From positions 1 to 14,256 of the forward strand of contig CAMPGT010000084.1 in the NCBI GenBank assembly GCA_946885665.1: DNA of 14,256 nt, written 5' to 3'. This DNA comes from an uncultured Chitinophagaceae bacterium (GTDB lineage: Bacteria; Bacteroidota; Bacteroidia; Chitinophagales; Chitinophagaceae). Positions 1 through 7,795 of this stretch are shown here, piece by piece (within the stretch, counting starts at the first letter, position 1; every line of letters starts with the position of its first letter). The position numbers and the translations under genes were made by a program. The notes under the pieces were generated by a model. That model did no database searches. It worked only from the letters and a program-made list of their open reading frames with translations, and was not told where the DNA came from.

Positions 1-878
1 GCGATCAGCTTACTGACTTTTATAAATATGTAGATGAGCCTTTCGGCGACTCTGCCACGTTGCTTAACTGGGCAATTTCAAAAAAGGCCCGCGAACATGT
101 AACGGTAGCGCTTTCAGGTGACGGTGCTGACGAATTGTTCTGGGGCTATCCACGGTACAACAAGTGGGAAGACATAACAAAATACAATACCTACCCTGTT
201 CTTTCCAAAATGATCAGCGCATCTTCCTGCATGGTGCCCGTGTTCAGTGTGCGCAATAAATTTCAGCGGATATTTGGAAACGATGCTGTTGACCGCCATT
301 TTGATGCTTTTCTTATGCCCGGGTTTCGCTCGGTGCTGCGCGAGCCCATAACCAACCGAAAAATGTGGGCTACCGATGGCATAGAACGTATAAAAGGCAG
401 AAAGGACCTTCCCGCAGTTCTTGATATCAAAACTTATCTCGCCGACGCAATGCTCTACAAGGTAGACCGCGCCAGCATGGCTGCCAGCCTTGAAGTGAGG
501 GTTCCCTACCTTGACAACAAGATCGTTGACTATGCTTTAAACCTCGACTTTGGCGAAAAGTCAAATGACCGGTTCAGAAACAAGGCGATTTTGAAAAACC
601 TGCTTCTCAATCTGGCTCCGCATTATAATGTTCACAGGGCAAAGAAGGGATTCAACTTTCCCAGGAAAAAATGGCTCAGGGAACAGTGGAAAGAACTGGT
701 TATGCAAACCGTGAAGCCCGAAGCGCTCGCCAGTCTTGGCCTGGACCCGAAGCCTTTTCTTTCGCTGGTAAAAGACTTTTACGACGACAAGCGCAAGCAG
801 GATGTGGAAGTATGGTATCTTTTTAGTCTCACGCTCTGGAAACAACAGTTTGACAGGATGGCGGGCCAATTATCCTGA
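1..878 (+). CDS. asnB: Asparagine synthase-type amidotransferase, C-terminal part (gene cut by window start)
   Basis: The reading frame is open from the first full codon at position 3 to the TGA at 876-878, about 291 codons, so the true start lies outside the window. What remains is the C-terminal ATP-dependent synthetase domain. It shows DEPFGDSA early on, then ALSGDGADELFWGY, and later the conserved stretch MLYKVDRASMAASLEVRVPYLD. The N-terminal glutaminase domain and the SGGLDS ATP-pyrophosphatase loop would be upstream. AsnB enzymes move glutamine-derived ammonia onto an adenylated carboxylate. In polysaccharide loci, relatives such as WbpS and WbtH are thought to amidate uronic acids. 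With three glycosyltransferases directly downstream, sugar amidation is more likely here than free asparagine synthesis, though this is inference. A 90-bp gap follows before the next gene. No convincing terminator was seen in it. Confidence 0.93.
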   Translation, partial: DQLTDFYKYVDEPFGDSATLLNWAISKKAREHVTVALSGDGADELFWGYPRYNKWEDITKYNTYPVLSKMISASSCMVPVFSVRNKFQRIFGNDAVDRHFDAFLMPGFRSVLREPITNRKMWATDGIERIKGRKDLPAVLDIKTYLADAMLYKVDRASMAASLEVRVPYLDNKIVDYALNLDFGEKSNDRFRNKAILKNLLLNLAPHYNVHRAKKGFNFPRKKWLREQWKELVMQTVKPEALASLGLDPKPFLSLVKDFYDDKRKQDVEVWYLFSLTLWKQQFDRMAGQLS

Positions 879-968
879 AGAAAAGTACATTATCTTTACG
901 CCTCCCAAAAAAATAAGATTTAAACATCAATCAAAACGGCATAGACAGCATTGAGTTATCCGGGCAAT

Positions 969-2219
969 ATGACATCCATAAACGAAAGTTCACCGAGAAT
1001 ACTTATGCTGCTTTACAGCCTGCCACCAATGCCAATGGGAGGCGCCGAAGTGCAGGGAACGAAACTCGCTGCGTCGTTGAATGCTGCGGGCATTCAAACG
1101 AAAGTCATCACTTGGGGAAAACTGTGGCACCGAAAGAACGGTGTGTACGAGCAAATGCCTTTTACCAGGATCAGGTCGCTACTCAATTTGATAACAGATT
1201 TGCCTTCGCTGCTTGTCAGAAAAAAAGCCGATGCACCCAAAGCTGTTAAGATTGATTACGACGACAGCAGGGAGGTAACCAACCAGGTAACAGGCAAGGT
1301 GGGCGTCGCGATGATCCTGCGCTACCAATTATTCTATTTTAATTGCCTGATTTACCTATGGCTGCGGCGAAAGCAATTTGACATTATCCACGTACACATG
1401 ATGGAGTGGCCTGCGTTTGTTGGCGTGAGAATTGGAAAACTGCTGAACAAACCCGTCGTGATAAAAGATTCAACGATGAACGGGATTTCCAATATCCTAC
1501 GATATCCGCGCGGCGCAAAGAAGCAGAAAGATATCGCAGGTTATGCCCATTGCGTGGCAATGACCGGCATGATTAAAGAAAATTACCTGAAGGCCGGCGT
1601 GCCGCCAGACCGTATTACCACAATACCGAACGGTATTCAAATAGAACCACGCCCCGATGCAAATAAAGTATGGGGGCAGCGCGTCATTTTTGTCGGCAAT
1701 CTCACCCAACAGCCCGCCAAAGGCATCGACATATTATTGAAAGCATGGAGAACGGTTGTTGAACAATATAGCGAGGCAACGTTGCAAATCGTGGGCAACG
1801 GCGACTTGCATGCCTATCGGGCCTACGTCGATGCCAAAGGGATCGGCTCGTCGGTAAAGTTTATGGGCAAGCAGCAGAATGTAAGGCAGCTACTGCTTGG
1901 TGCAGATATCTTTGTGCTCCCGTCCAGAAGGGAAGGAATGTCGAACGCAATGATGGAAGCGATGATGTGCGCGATGCCGGTGGTGGCAACAGACGTTTCA
2001 GGAAGCCAGGACCTCGTTACGCACAACGAATCCGGCCTGCTGGTGCCTTCCGCAGACAGCGGCAAACTCGCAGAGGCAATTATAACCATGTTGCGCGATC
2101 CCGAGCGGGCTGTAGCGATGGGTAAAAAAGCTTACGAGAGCGTAAAAGAAAAATGCAACATAGAAACAGTTGCGCTAAAATATATCGGCTTGTACAATCA
2201 AATACTTGAAAGGGATTGA
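969..2219 (+). CDS. GT4 family (GT-B fold) glycosyltransferase
   Basis: Retaining glycosyltransferase expected to add one sugar from a nucleotide donor to the lipid-linked repeat unit at the cytoplasmic membrane face. From the ATG at 969 the protein is 416 aa. The N-terminal Rossmann half has a glycine-rich acceptor loop (PMGGAEVQG, about residues 22-30) and FDIIHVHMMEWPAF near 137-150. The C-terminal half has FVGNLTQQPAKGID (about 242-254), IVGNGDL, and the EX7E pair of the GT4 family at E322 and E330 within REGMSNAMMEA. An in-frame TTG at 951 would add six residues. Neither start has a clear ribosome site, so the ATG is preferred. The frame is closed by a TAG at 942. The stop overlaps the TTG start of the next glycosyltransferase as TTGA. 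Donor and acceptor sugars cannot be read from the sequence. Confidence 0.9.
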   Translation: MTSINESSPRILMLLYSLPPMPMGGAEVQGTKLAASLNAAGIQTKVITWGKLWHRKNGVYEQMPFTRIRSLLNLITDLPSLLVRKKADAPKAVKIDYDDSREVTNQVTGKVGVAMILRYQLFYFNCLIYLWLRRKQFDIIHVHMMEWPAFVGVRIGKLLNKPVVIKDSTMNGISNILRYPRGAKKQKDIAGYAHCVAMTGMIKENYLKAGVPPDRITTIPNGIQIEPRPDANKVWGQRVIFVGNLTQQPAKGIDILLKAWRTVVEQYSEATLQIVGNGDLHAYRAYVDAKGIGSSVKFMGKQQNVRQLLLGADIFVLPSRREGMSNAMMEAMMCAMPVVATDVSGSQDLVTHNESGLLVPSADSGKLAEAIITMLRDPERAVAMGKKAYESVKEKCNIETVALKYIGLYNQILERD

Positions 2220-3460
2220 CGAAGAAAAATATTTTATTGCTGGTGAACCAACTGCATGGCGGCGGTGCGCAAAAGGTAATCGCCAACCTCAGTATTCAGC
2301 TGCAAGGCGACTACAATGTTGCATTGGCCATCTACAACGACATCGATAAAATCGTTTTTCCCTTTGCAGGCGAACTCATCAAAATTAGTCTCCCGTTCTC
2401 AGCCGATACGCACAACAACAATTTTTTCAAAAGAACCTATCGGTCGCTGGTGCTGTTTCGAAAACTGAAGAGAATAAAGAAAGAGAAAAAAATTGCCGTT
2501 TGCATCAGTTTCATGGAGGCATCGAATATCGCGAACATCCTGTCGCGCTATAACGAGAAAACCGTGTTGAGCGTAAGAAGCTACCTGAGCAAAGAGTTCC
2601 TGGATCATCGCAGACTGCTGATTTTCAAGAATGTGATAAGATTTCTATACAGGAGAGCAAACGCGATCATTGCGCCCTCGGAACTGATAAAAACAGACCT
2701 TGTCAATAACTTCGGCGTACCGGAAAATAAAATTTCCATCATCTATAATTTCATTGATCAAAAGATTATTGAAGAAAAGCAGCAGGGATATGTTGATCCG
2801 GAAATAGAGAAAGTATTAAATAGTCACCCGGTCATTATCAATGTGGGCCGTATCACGTACCCGAAAGCACAATGGCTCTTGCCAAAGGTGCTGAAAAGAG
2901 TGCAGGAAACGGTGCCGGGGGCAAGGCTGGTAATACTTGGAGAAGGGCCGATGGATGTTAAAATTAAGGAAGAGGCGGACCAAAGCGGCCTGGCTGTATA
3001 CACACCCCAATCACCGATCGGCGAAAAAGGTTTTGACATCTATATGCCGGGCTTCACGGTTAACCCTTATCCCTATTTGAAAAAAGCTGCTGTTTTCATC
3101 AAGTCGTCGGTGTACGAAGGCTTTCCAAATGTGATCATCGAGGCGATGGCCTCGGGGCTTCCCATCATTTCATCCGACTGCACATCGGGGCCGCGGGAAA
3201 TTTTGAGCCCCGATACACCAGTGTCCACGACAGCCCACAAACTGGAAGAAGCACCTTACGGCTTGCTTACGCCGGTTTATAGTGAGGAAACAAATAATTT
3301 AGAACAGTACCTTACGGCTGCATCCGGTGCCGTTATTGAAATATTGACGAATAGCGAAAAAAAGAATTATTACATAAAACAATCACTGGAAAGAGCGGCA
3401 CAGTATGAGAAAGAAATTATCATGCGCCAATGGATCCGTGTAATCGAAAATAAACCTTGA
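2216..3460 (+). CDS. GT4 family glycosyltransferase, TTG start
   Basis: A 414-aa GT-B glycosyltransferase. The N terminus has the hydrophobic strand and glycine loop of the family, ILLLVNQLHGGGAQK at residues 6-20. The C-terminal donor half has VIINVGRITYPKAQ (206-218), LVILGEGP (238-245), and the EX7E pair E301/E309 in YEGFPNVIIEAMASG. This is followed by SSDCTSGPREIL, a stretch common in GT4 enzymes that transfer hexoses or HexNAc in capsule and O-antigen loci. The start is TTG at 2216-2218. It shares TTGA with the stop of the previous gene and is preceded by GAAAGGGA at 2208-2215. No in-frame ATG lies near the required first beta strand, so the TTG is well supported and points to translational coupling. 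Its stop again overlaps the next start as TTGA. Substrate unknown. Confidence 0.9.
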   Translation: MTKKNILLLVNQLHGGGAQKVIANLSIQLQGDYNVALAIYNDIDKIVFPFAGELIKISLPFSADTHNNNFFKRTYRSLVLFRKLKRIKKEKKIAVCISFMEASNIANILSRYNEKTVLSVRSYLSKEFLDHRRLLIFKNVIRFLYRRANAIIAPSELIKTDLVNNFGVPENKISIIYNFIDQKIIEEKQQGYVDPEIEKVLNSHPVIINVGRITYPKAQWLLPKVLKRVQETVPGARLVILGEGPMDVKIKEEADQSGLAVYTPQSPIGEKGFDIYMPGFTVNPYPYLKKAAVFIKSSVYEGFPNVIIEAMASGLPIISSDCTSGPREILSPDTPVSTTAHKLEEAPYGLLTPVYSEETNNLEQYLTAASGAVIEILTNSEKKNYYIKQSLERAAQYEKEIIMRQWIRVIENKP

Positions 3461-4650
3461 GAATATTATTTATACATAACCGGTATTTACAGAGTGCAGG
3501 TGGTGAGGACACCACCCTGGAAGCCGAAGCCAACCTGTTAACTTCCAAAGGGCACGAAGTGCGCATCCAACTGTTTGATAATAATGACATGGCAAAGGGG
3601 ATAATTCACAAAGTGAAGGGCGGCATCAGATCCATATATAACAGGCAATCGGCAAGAAAAACAGGCGCCTCCATAAACGAATTCAAACCCGACATTGTAC
3701 ACGTACATAACTTTTACTTTACCGCTTCGCCATCGGTACTGATAGAGGCCCGGCGGCACAGGGTTCCTGTAGTAATGACCGTTCAAAATTACAGGCTCAT
3801 TTGCGCCAACTGCCTGCTGCTACGCGATAACAAAGTTTGCGAGCTTTGTGTTCATCACGATTTTCCATGGTATGGCGTCAAGTATAAGTGTTATCACGAG
3901 TCGGCTGTCCAAAGTGCCATGGTGGGCGCCATTGGAGCTATCCATAAATGGATAGGCACATGGAAAAATAAAGTTGACGTGATGATAACGCCGGCAGCTT
4001 TCATAAAAGCAAGACTCGCGAATTCTTCTTTAAATGTAGAACCGGGCAAAATCCTCGTTAAGCACAATTTCATCGAGGATCCCGGCTTATCACCTGCAGC
4101 ATCACGAAAGCCATTTTACCTTTTTGTGGGAAGACTGTCAGAAGAAAAAGGCGTAGAAATATTGCTCAAAACGTGGAAGGGTTTTCCGGAAAGCCGGCTC
4201 ATCATCGCCGGTGACGGACCCGACAGGGAGAGGCTCGTTAGTTCATATGGGCAAATAGCCAACGTGACGTTCGTGGGAAAGAAAACGCACCAGGAGATCA
4301 TCGCACTAATGAAAGAATGCCGCGCACTGATCTTCCCTTCTATCTGGTATGAAGGGCTTCCGCTCACAATTATTGAAGCTCTCGCTACCGGCACACCAGT
4401 GATCGCCTCCAGGCTGGGCGCCATGCAGGAAATGATCCTACATGGAAAAAACGGTTTGCTGTTCGCACCCGGCGACACAAATCTGCTTTCACGGGCGATC
4501 GATACGTTTGAAAAAATAAGTAGCGAACGCCAATATTCCATTTACAATAATGCCAGAGAAACGTATCTTGAAAAATATCATCCTGAAAAATGTTACCAGG
4601 AGGTGATGAATATTTACAACAGCGTTCTTTCTATTGGCACAAGAAATTAA
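3457..4650 (+). CDS. GT4 family glycosyltransferase with a cysteine cluster, TTG start
   Basis: A 397-aa GT-B glycosyltransferase. The N-terminal strand MRILFIHNRY is followed by GGEDTTLE (residues 15-22) and PDIVHVHNFYFTASP (78-92). The donor domain has FVGRLSEEKGVEILL (223-237), LIIAGDGPDRERL (248-260), and the EX7E pair E299/E307 in YEGLPLTIIEALATG. Between the two Rossmann halves sits a cysteine set: C116-x2-C119, C128-x2-C131 and C145. It resembles a small metal-binding knuckle and is seen in a subset of GT4 enzymes. The only start that keeps the first strand is TTG at 3457, overlapping the upstream stop as TTGA. The gene ends 17 bases inside the next one. The role would be addition of a sugar to the growing repeat unit. 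The exact linkage is unknown. Confidence 0.9.
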   Translation: MRILFIHNRYLQSAGGEDTTLEAEANLLTSKGHEVRIQLFDNNDMAKGIIHKVKGGIRSIYNRQSARKTGASINEFKPDIVHVHNFYFTASPSVLIEARRHRVPVVMTVQNYRLICANCLLLRDNKVCELCVHHDFPWYGVKYKCYHESAVQSAMVGAIGAIHKWIGTWKNKVDVMITPAAFIKARLANSSLNVEPGKILVKHNFIEDPGLSPAASRKPFYLFVGRLSEEKGVEILLKTWKGFPESRLIIAGDGPDRERLVSSYGQIANVTFVGKKTHQEIIALMKECRALIFPSIWYEGLPLTIIEALATGTPVIASRLGAMQEMILHGKNGLLFAPGDTNLLSRAIDTFEKISSERQYSIYNNARETYLEKYHPEKCYQEVMNIYNSVLSIGTRN

Positions 4651-5971
4651 TATATTAAAAAAGCATAAGCACGAATCGGTAATTGTTCTGCTGATCGTTT
4701 CGCTGATCGTTGGCACTTTCCTGAGAGTATCGCTGCTGCTTCTCTATCCGCTGCTCGTGGCATTTCTTGTGCTCTTTTACCGGCTGAGGTTCAGCCGGGC
4801 TTTGCTTATTTTGCTCGGCCTGATTTGCGTCGTTTTCTTTTTATCCCTCTATCCCCATTTGTTCCTGAAGTACAAGCTGGTATCGCTTTTCCATCTCCTG
4901 CCCTTTATCGTTCTGCTGTTTGCAAAGCCGGCTGCGAAGTATAAAGACATCAACTACTCGCAGTTATTCATCAATTGCTTAACAGTGGTGGTAGCCATCA
5001 ATGATGTTGTCGGATTTGTGCAGTTTATGAGAAACCCCAAATCCGACGACAGCTTCAATGGAATCTATACCCAGTTTTCGCTGTCGTTAAACGGATTGAT
5101 GCTATTGAACACGCTTGTCTTTTATCACTATTTCTTAAAATATATTTACAAAAGAAGATTGCGCAACCTGTTCATCAGTCTGTTCTTTCTCGCTTCAGCA
5201 GTATTGTGTTTCTATGGGGCAGGACTGATCGTATGCATGGCCGCCCTTATCCTAAGTCTATTTCGCATTAATATCAAGTCCCTTCTCACAACCTTTTTCG
5301 CGGCGGTCATTTCAGTAACGGCTGTTTATTATTCAATGAAAATCGTCAAGCCAAAAACTCTTCAGTATAATATTGAAAACATCAAAAATCTGGTAAAACG
5401 CGATTTGAGATATGGCCCGAGAAAGATCCTTTCATTTTACAACTATTACCATTCGTACCCGCATAATGCAAAGGACTTTTTACTGGGATCGGGTCCCGGA
5501 ACCTTTAATAGCCGCAGCGCGTTTATGGTGGGTAGCCCGTCGTACTTTACGGGAGTCGGTTTTATCAAGGATGCCGATCAACCGTATTATTTTAAGAACT
5601 TTGCTTACACTTTGTGGAACGAAAAGAATACGATCAAGTCGCTGTACATGGATGGATTCCGGAACCAGCCCTTTTCGACGGTTCTCGCATTCCTGGGCGA
5701 GTACGGCCTCATTTTCACAGTGGCCTTCTTCATACTCTATTACCGACTGTACAGAAAAACCGCAAAGGCATATTATCTTATCAAAAACGAACCGGATGCA
5801 AGGATAATTTTCAGGTATTCTAAATTTCTTATCATCTTGCTGCCCCTATTGTTATTAATTGACAATTACCTGGAATATCCTGAAGTAATGCTATTAATTG
5901 TATTGTCGATAAAACTGGCGCAAATAGACCTTCTTACAAAACACCAAACTCTTTCTGCGGATGCAACTTAA
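4634..5971 (+). CDS. Polytopic membrane protein, Wzy/O-antigen ligase-like polymerase
   Basis: A 445-aa protein dominated by hydrophobic helices, with roughly ten or more membrane segments (for example near residues 17-47, 56-72, 86-98, 112-130, 152-172, 178-210, 216-234, 348-372 and 397-428). A large polar loop at about 240-345 contains YHSYPHNAKDFLLGSGPGTF. This H-x-loop followed by GxGPGTF is typical of the periplasmic loop in Wzy polymerases and WaaL ligases. It would join lipid-linked repeat units on the periplasmic side of the inner membrane, or ligate the finished glycan. Position within a cluster of glycosyltransferases supports polymerase. Sequence alone does not separate polymerase from ligase. 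The start is TTG at 4634, giving a 17-base overlap with the upstream gene. No nearby in-frame ATG was found. Its end overlaps the next gene by 11 bases. Confidence 0.8.
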   Translation: MAQEINILKKHKHESVIVLLIVSLIVGTFLRVSLLLLYPLLVAFLVLFYRLRFSRALLILLGLICVVFFLSLYPHLFLKYKLVSLFHLLPFIVLLFAKPAAKYKDINYSQLFINCLTVVVAINDVVGFVQFMRNPKSDDSFNGIYTQFSLSLNGLMLLNTLVFYHYFLKYIYKRRLRNLFISLFFLASAVLCFYGAGLIVCMAALILSLFRINIKSLLTTFFAAVISVTAVYYSMKIVKPKTLQYNIENIKNLVKRDLRYGPRKILSFYNYYHSYPHNAKDFLLGSGPGTFNSRSAFMVGSPSYFTGVGFIKDADQPYYFKNFAYTLWNEKNTIKSLYMDGFRNQPFSTVLAFLGEYGLIFTVAFFILYYRLYRKTAKAYYLIKNEPDARIIFRYSKFLIILLPLLLLIDNYLEYPEVMLLIVLSIKLAQIDLLTKHQTLSADAT

Positions 5972-6689
5972 ACAGCAGGCCCTTGACTTCATCAGAAAAC
6001 AAAGTTTTGCACCAGGATTTGCAGGACTGTTTGTTAATCCATTCTATTTTTTGCGCAGGCAGCTTTTTAAGAATATCAGATCGCTGGCGCCCAGGCTCAA
6101 AGGGAGACTGCTGGATTTTGGCTGTGGCAGAAAACCTTACGAACAATTGTTTACCGTGGACGAATACATTGGAATCGACATGGAGCAAACCGGTCATGAG
6201 CACACCCTCTCAAAGGTGGACGTGTATTATGACGGAAAAACAATTCCCTTTCCCAACGAGCATTTCGACAGCATATTTTGCAGTGAAGTATTCGAACACA
6301 TTTTCAATCTTGACGAAGTTATCCCGGAAATAAAACGTGTTCTAAAAAGAGGAGGACAAATACTGGTTACGGTGCCCTTATGCTGGAATGAACATGAAAC
6401 CCCTTATGACTTTGGCAGGTATACTTCTTTTGGAATAAAGCATGTCATGGAAAAACATGGTTTTGAAGCTACTGAGGTAAGGAAAAGCGGAAACTTCTTC
6501 CTGGTGAACATTCAACTGTGGGCCCTGTATTTTCACAATACGATTCAGTTAAAAAACAAGATGGCGGCATTCGTTCTTAGAATGCTCTTCATTATCCCCA
6601 TCAATCTAATTGGATTAATATTGTCGCCGCTTTTTCCGCGAAACGACTCGCTGTACTTCAATAATATTGTTCTCGCAAGGAAGGCCTGA
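5961..6689 (+). CDS. Class I SAM-dependent methyltransferase
   Basis: A 242-aa Methyltransf_11-type enzyme. SAM-binding motif I is RLLDFGCGRKPYEQ (about residues 49-62), the acidic end of strand 2 is YIGIDMEQ (69-76), and motif post-II/III is FDSIFCSEVFEHI (102-114). EIKRVLKRGGQILVTVP follows at 123-139. The C-terminal third has a hydrophobic stretch at about 203-225 that could anchor the protein at the membrane. It begins with an ATG at 5961, 11 bases inside the polymerase-like gene, so the two are probably translationally coupled. In this setting the likely role is methylation of a sugar hydroxyl or of the non-reducing end of the polysaccharide. The substrate is not determined. It ends 5 bp before the stop of the convergent gene. 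Confidence 0.85.
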   Translation: MQLKQQALDFIRKQSFAPGFAGLFVNPFYFLRRQLFKNIRSLAPRLKGRLLDFGCGRKPYEQLFTVDEYIGIDMEQTGHEHTLSKVDVYYDGKTIPFPNEHFDSIFCSEVFEHIFNLDEVIPEIKRVLKRGGQILVTVPLCWNEHETPYDFGRYTSFGIKHVMEKHGFEATEVRKSGNFFLVNIQLWALYFHNTIQLKNKMAAFVLRMLFIIPINLIGLILSPLFPRNDSLYFNNIVLARKA

Positions 6690-6694
6690 GAAAA

Positions 6695-7774
6695 TTACAG
6701 CGAAACCTGTGCAGGCGTTCTGTCCTTGATGCTGTGATACATCTCAGTGAGCGTTTCCCTGATGCCGTAAGTAAATTGCCATCCCGGGTAATGTGACTGA
6801 AATTTGCTGACGTCGCTGATGTACCAGATGTGATCGCCGATCCTGTTCGTGTCGGAGTAAGAATAAGATAGCTTGTTGCCGGTTATTTCTTCGCACATGG
6901 CAATGGCTTCCAGCATGGAGCAGTTGGAATAACGGCTGCCGCCGGCATTGTACACTTCGCCAAAACGTGGGGCCTGGTAAAAGTGCCAGAACATGTTCAC
7001 CAGGTCATAACTGTGGATATTATCCCTCACTTGTTTGCCTTTATACCCAAAAATCGTGTAATGATTTCCGGTAATCGCGCATTTCATCAGGTAAGCGAGA
7101 AAGCCATGCAGTTGCGCACCCGAGTGGTTAGGGCCCGTGAGGCACCCGCCCCTGAACACGCCCGTACGCATGTCGAAATATTTTCCGTACTCCTGCACCA
7201 TAATATCGGCCGCCACCTTCGACGCGCCAAATACAGAGTGCTTGGAGTGGTCGATGCTCATCTGCTCATCAATACCTTTTTCAAAATAAGGGTGGTTCTT
7301 ATCTATTTCCCACCTTGTTTCTTCTTCCACCAGCGGAAGCAGATTGGGATTGTCGCCGTACACCTTGTTTGTCGAGGTAAAAATGAACACCGCCTCGGGG
7401 CAGTTGAGCCGCGTAAGCTCCAGCAGGTTCAGTGTGCCGGTGGCATTGACGCTGAAGTCGGTAAGCGGTTCCTTTGCCGCCCAGTCGTGACTGGGTTGCG
7501 CAGCGGTATGTACGATGAGGGAAATATCAGCTCCGTATTTTTTAAAGATCACTTCCAGGTCGGCGTAGTTCCTGATGTCGATGGCGATATCCTTGTAGTT
7601 CGGGTATTGCGCCGCCAGCCTGTTGCGGTTCCAATCGGTTGATGCCTCTTTGCCAAAGAAATACTGGCGCAGATTATTGTCGATGCCAATGATAAGGTCA
7701 AACTTGCCGGCGAAAAAAGAAACGGCTTCGCTGCCGATCAGTCCACCTGATCCGGTAATTAGGGCTATTTTCAT
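6695..7774 (-). CDS. NAD-dependent epimerase/dehydratase (SDR), CDP-paratose 2-epimerase-like
   Basis: A 359-aa extended short-chain dehydrogenase. The Rossmann NAD site is ITGSGGLIG (residues 6-14). [10 protein letters not shown] (132-141) and [14 protein letters not shown] (246-259) are close to the equivalent stretches of CDP-paratose/CDP-tyvelose 2-epimerases (RfbE/TyvE). The family would epimerise a nucleotide sugar through a transient keto intermediate. The position of the usual YxxxK catalytic Tyr is Phe: F182-G-A-S-K186, codon TTT at 7239-7241. The Lys is kept. The genes needed for CDP-paratose are not in the window, so the substrate is open. Its ATG is 21 bp downstream of the fusion gene, so the two form one minus-strand operon. 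It ends tail to tail with the methyltransferase. Confidence 0.85.
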   Translation of the reverse strand: MKIALITGSGGLIGSEAVSFFAGKFDLIIGIDNNLRQYFFGKEASTDWNRNRLAAQYPNYKDIAIDIRNYADLEVIFKKYGADISLIVHTAAQPSHDWAAKEPLTDFSVNATGTLNLLELTRLNCPEAVFIFTSTNKVYGDNPNLLPLVEEETRWEIDKNHPYFEKGIDEQMSIDHSKHSVFGASKVAADIMVQEYGKYFDMRTGVFRGGCLTGPNHSGAQLHGFLAYLMKCAITGNHYTIFGYKGKQVRDNIHSYDLVNMFWHFYQAPRFGEVYNAGGSRYSNCSMLEAIAMCEEITGNKLSYSYSDTNRIGDHIWYISDVSKFQSHYPGWQFTYGIRETLTEMYHSIKDRTPAQVSL

Positions 7775-7795
7775 CAGAAATTGATTCTGTCAAAT

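Noticed and set aside
891..898. TATCTTTA as a -7 promoter box before the first glycosyltransferase
   Set aside because: It misses the final G of TAnnTTTG and has no TTG at the right distance upstream. It is too weak to list.
4116..4541. 141-codon minus-strand open frame
   Set aside because: Antisense to the conserved donor domain of the third glycosyltransferase, with no recognisable motif.
6983..7642. 219-codon + strand open frame inside the minus-strand epimerase
   Set aside because: It lies wholly antisense to a gene with clear SDR motifs, and its product shows no family motif. It is a shadow of codon bias.
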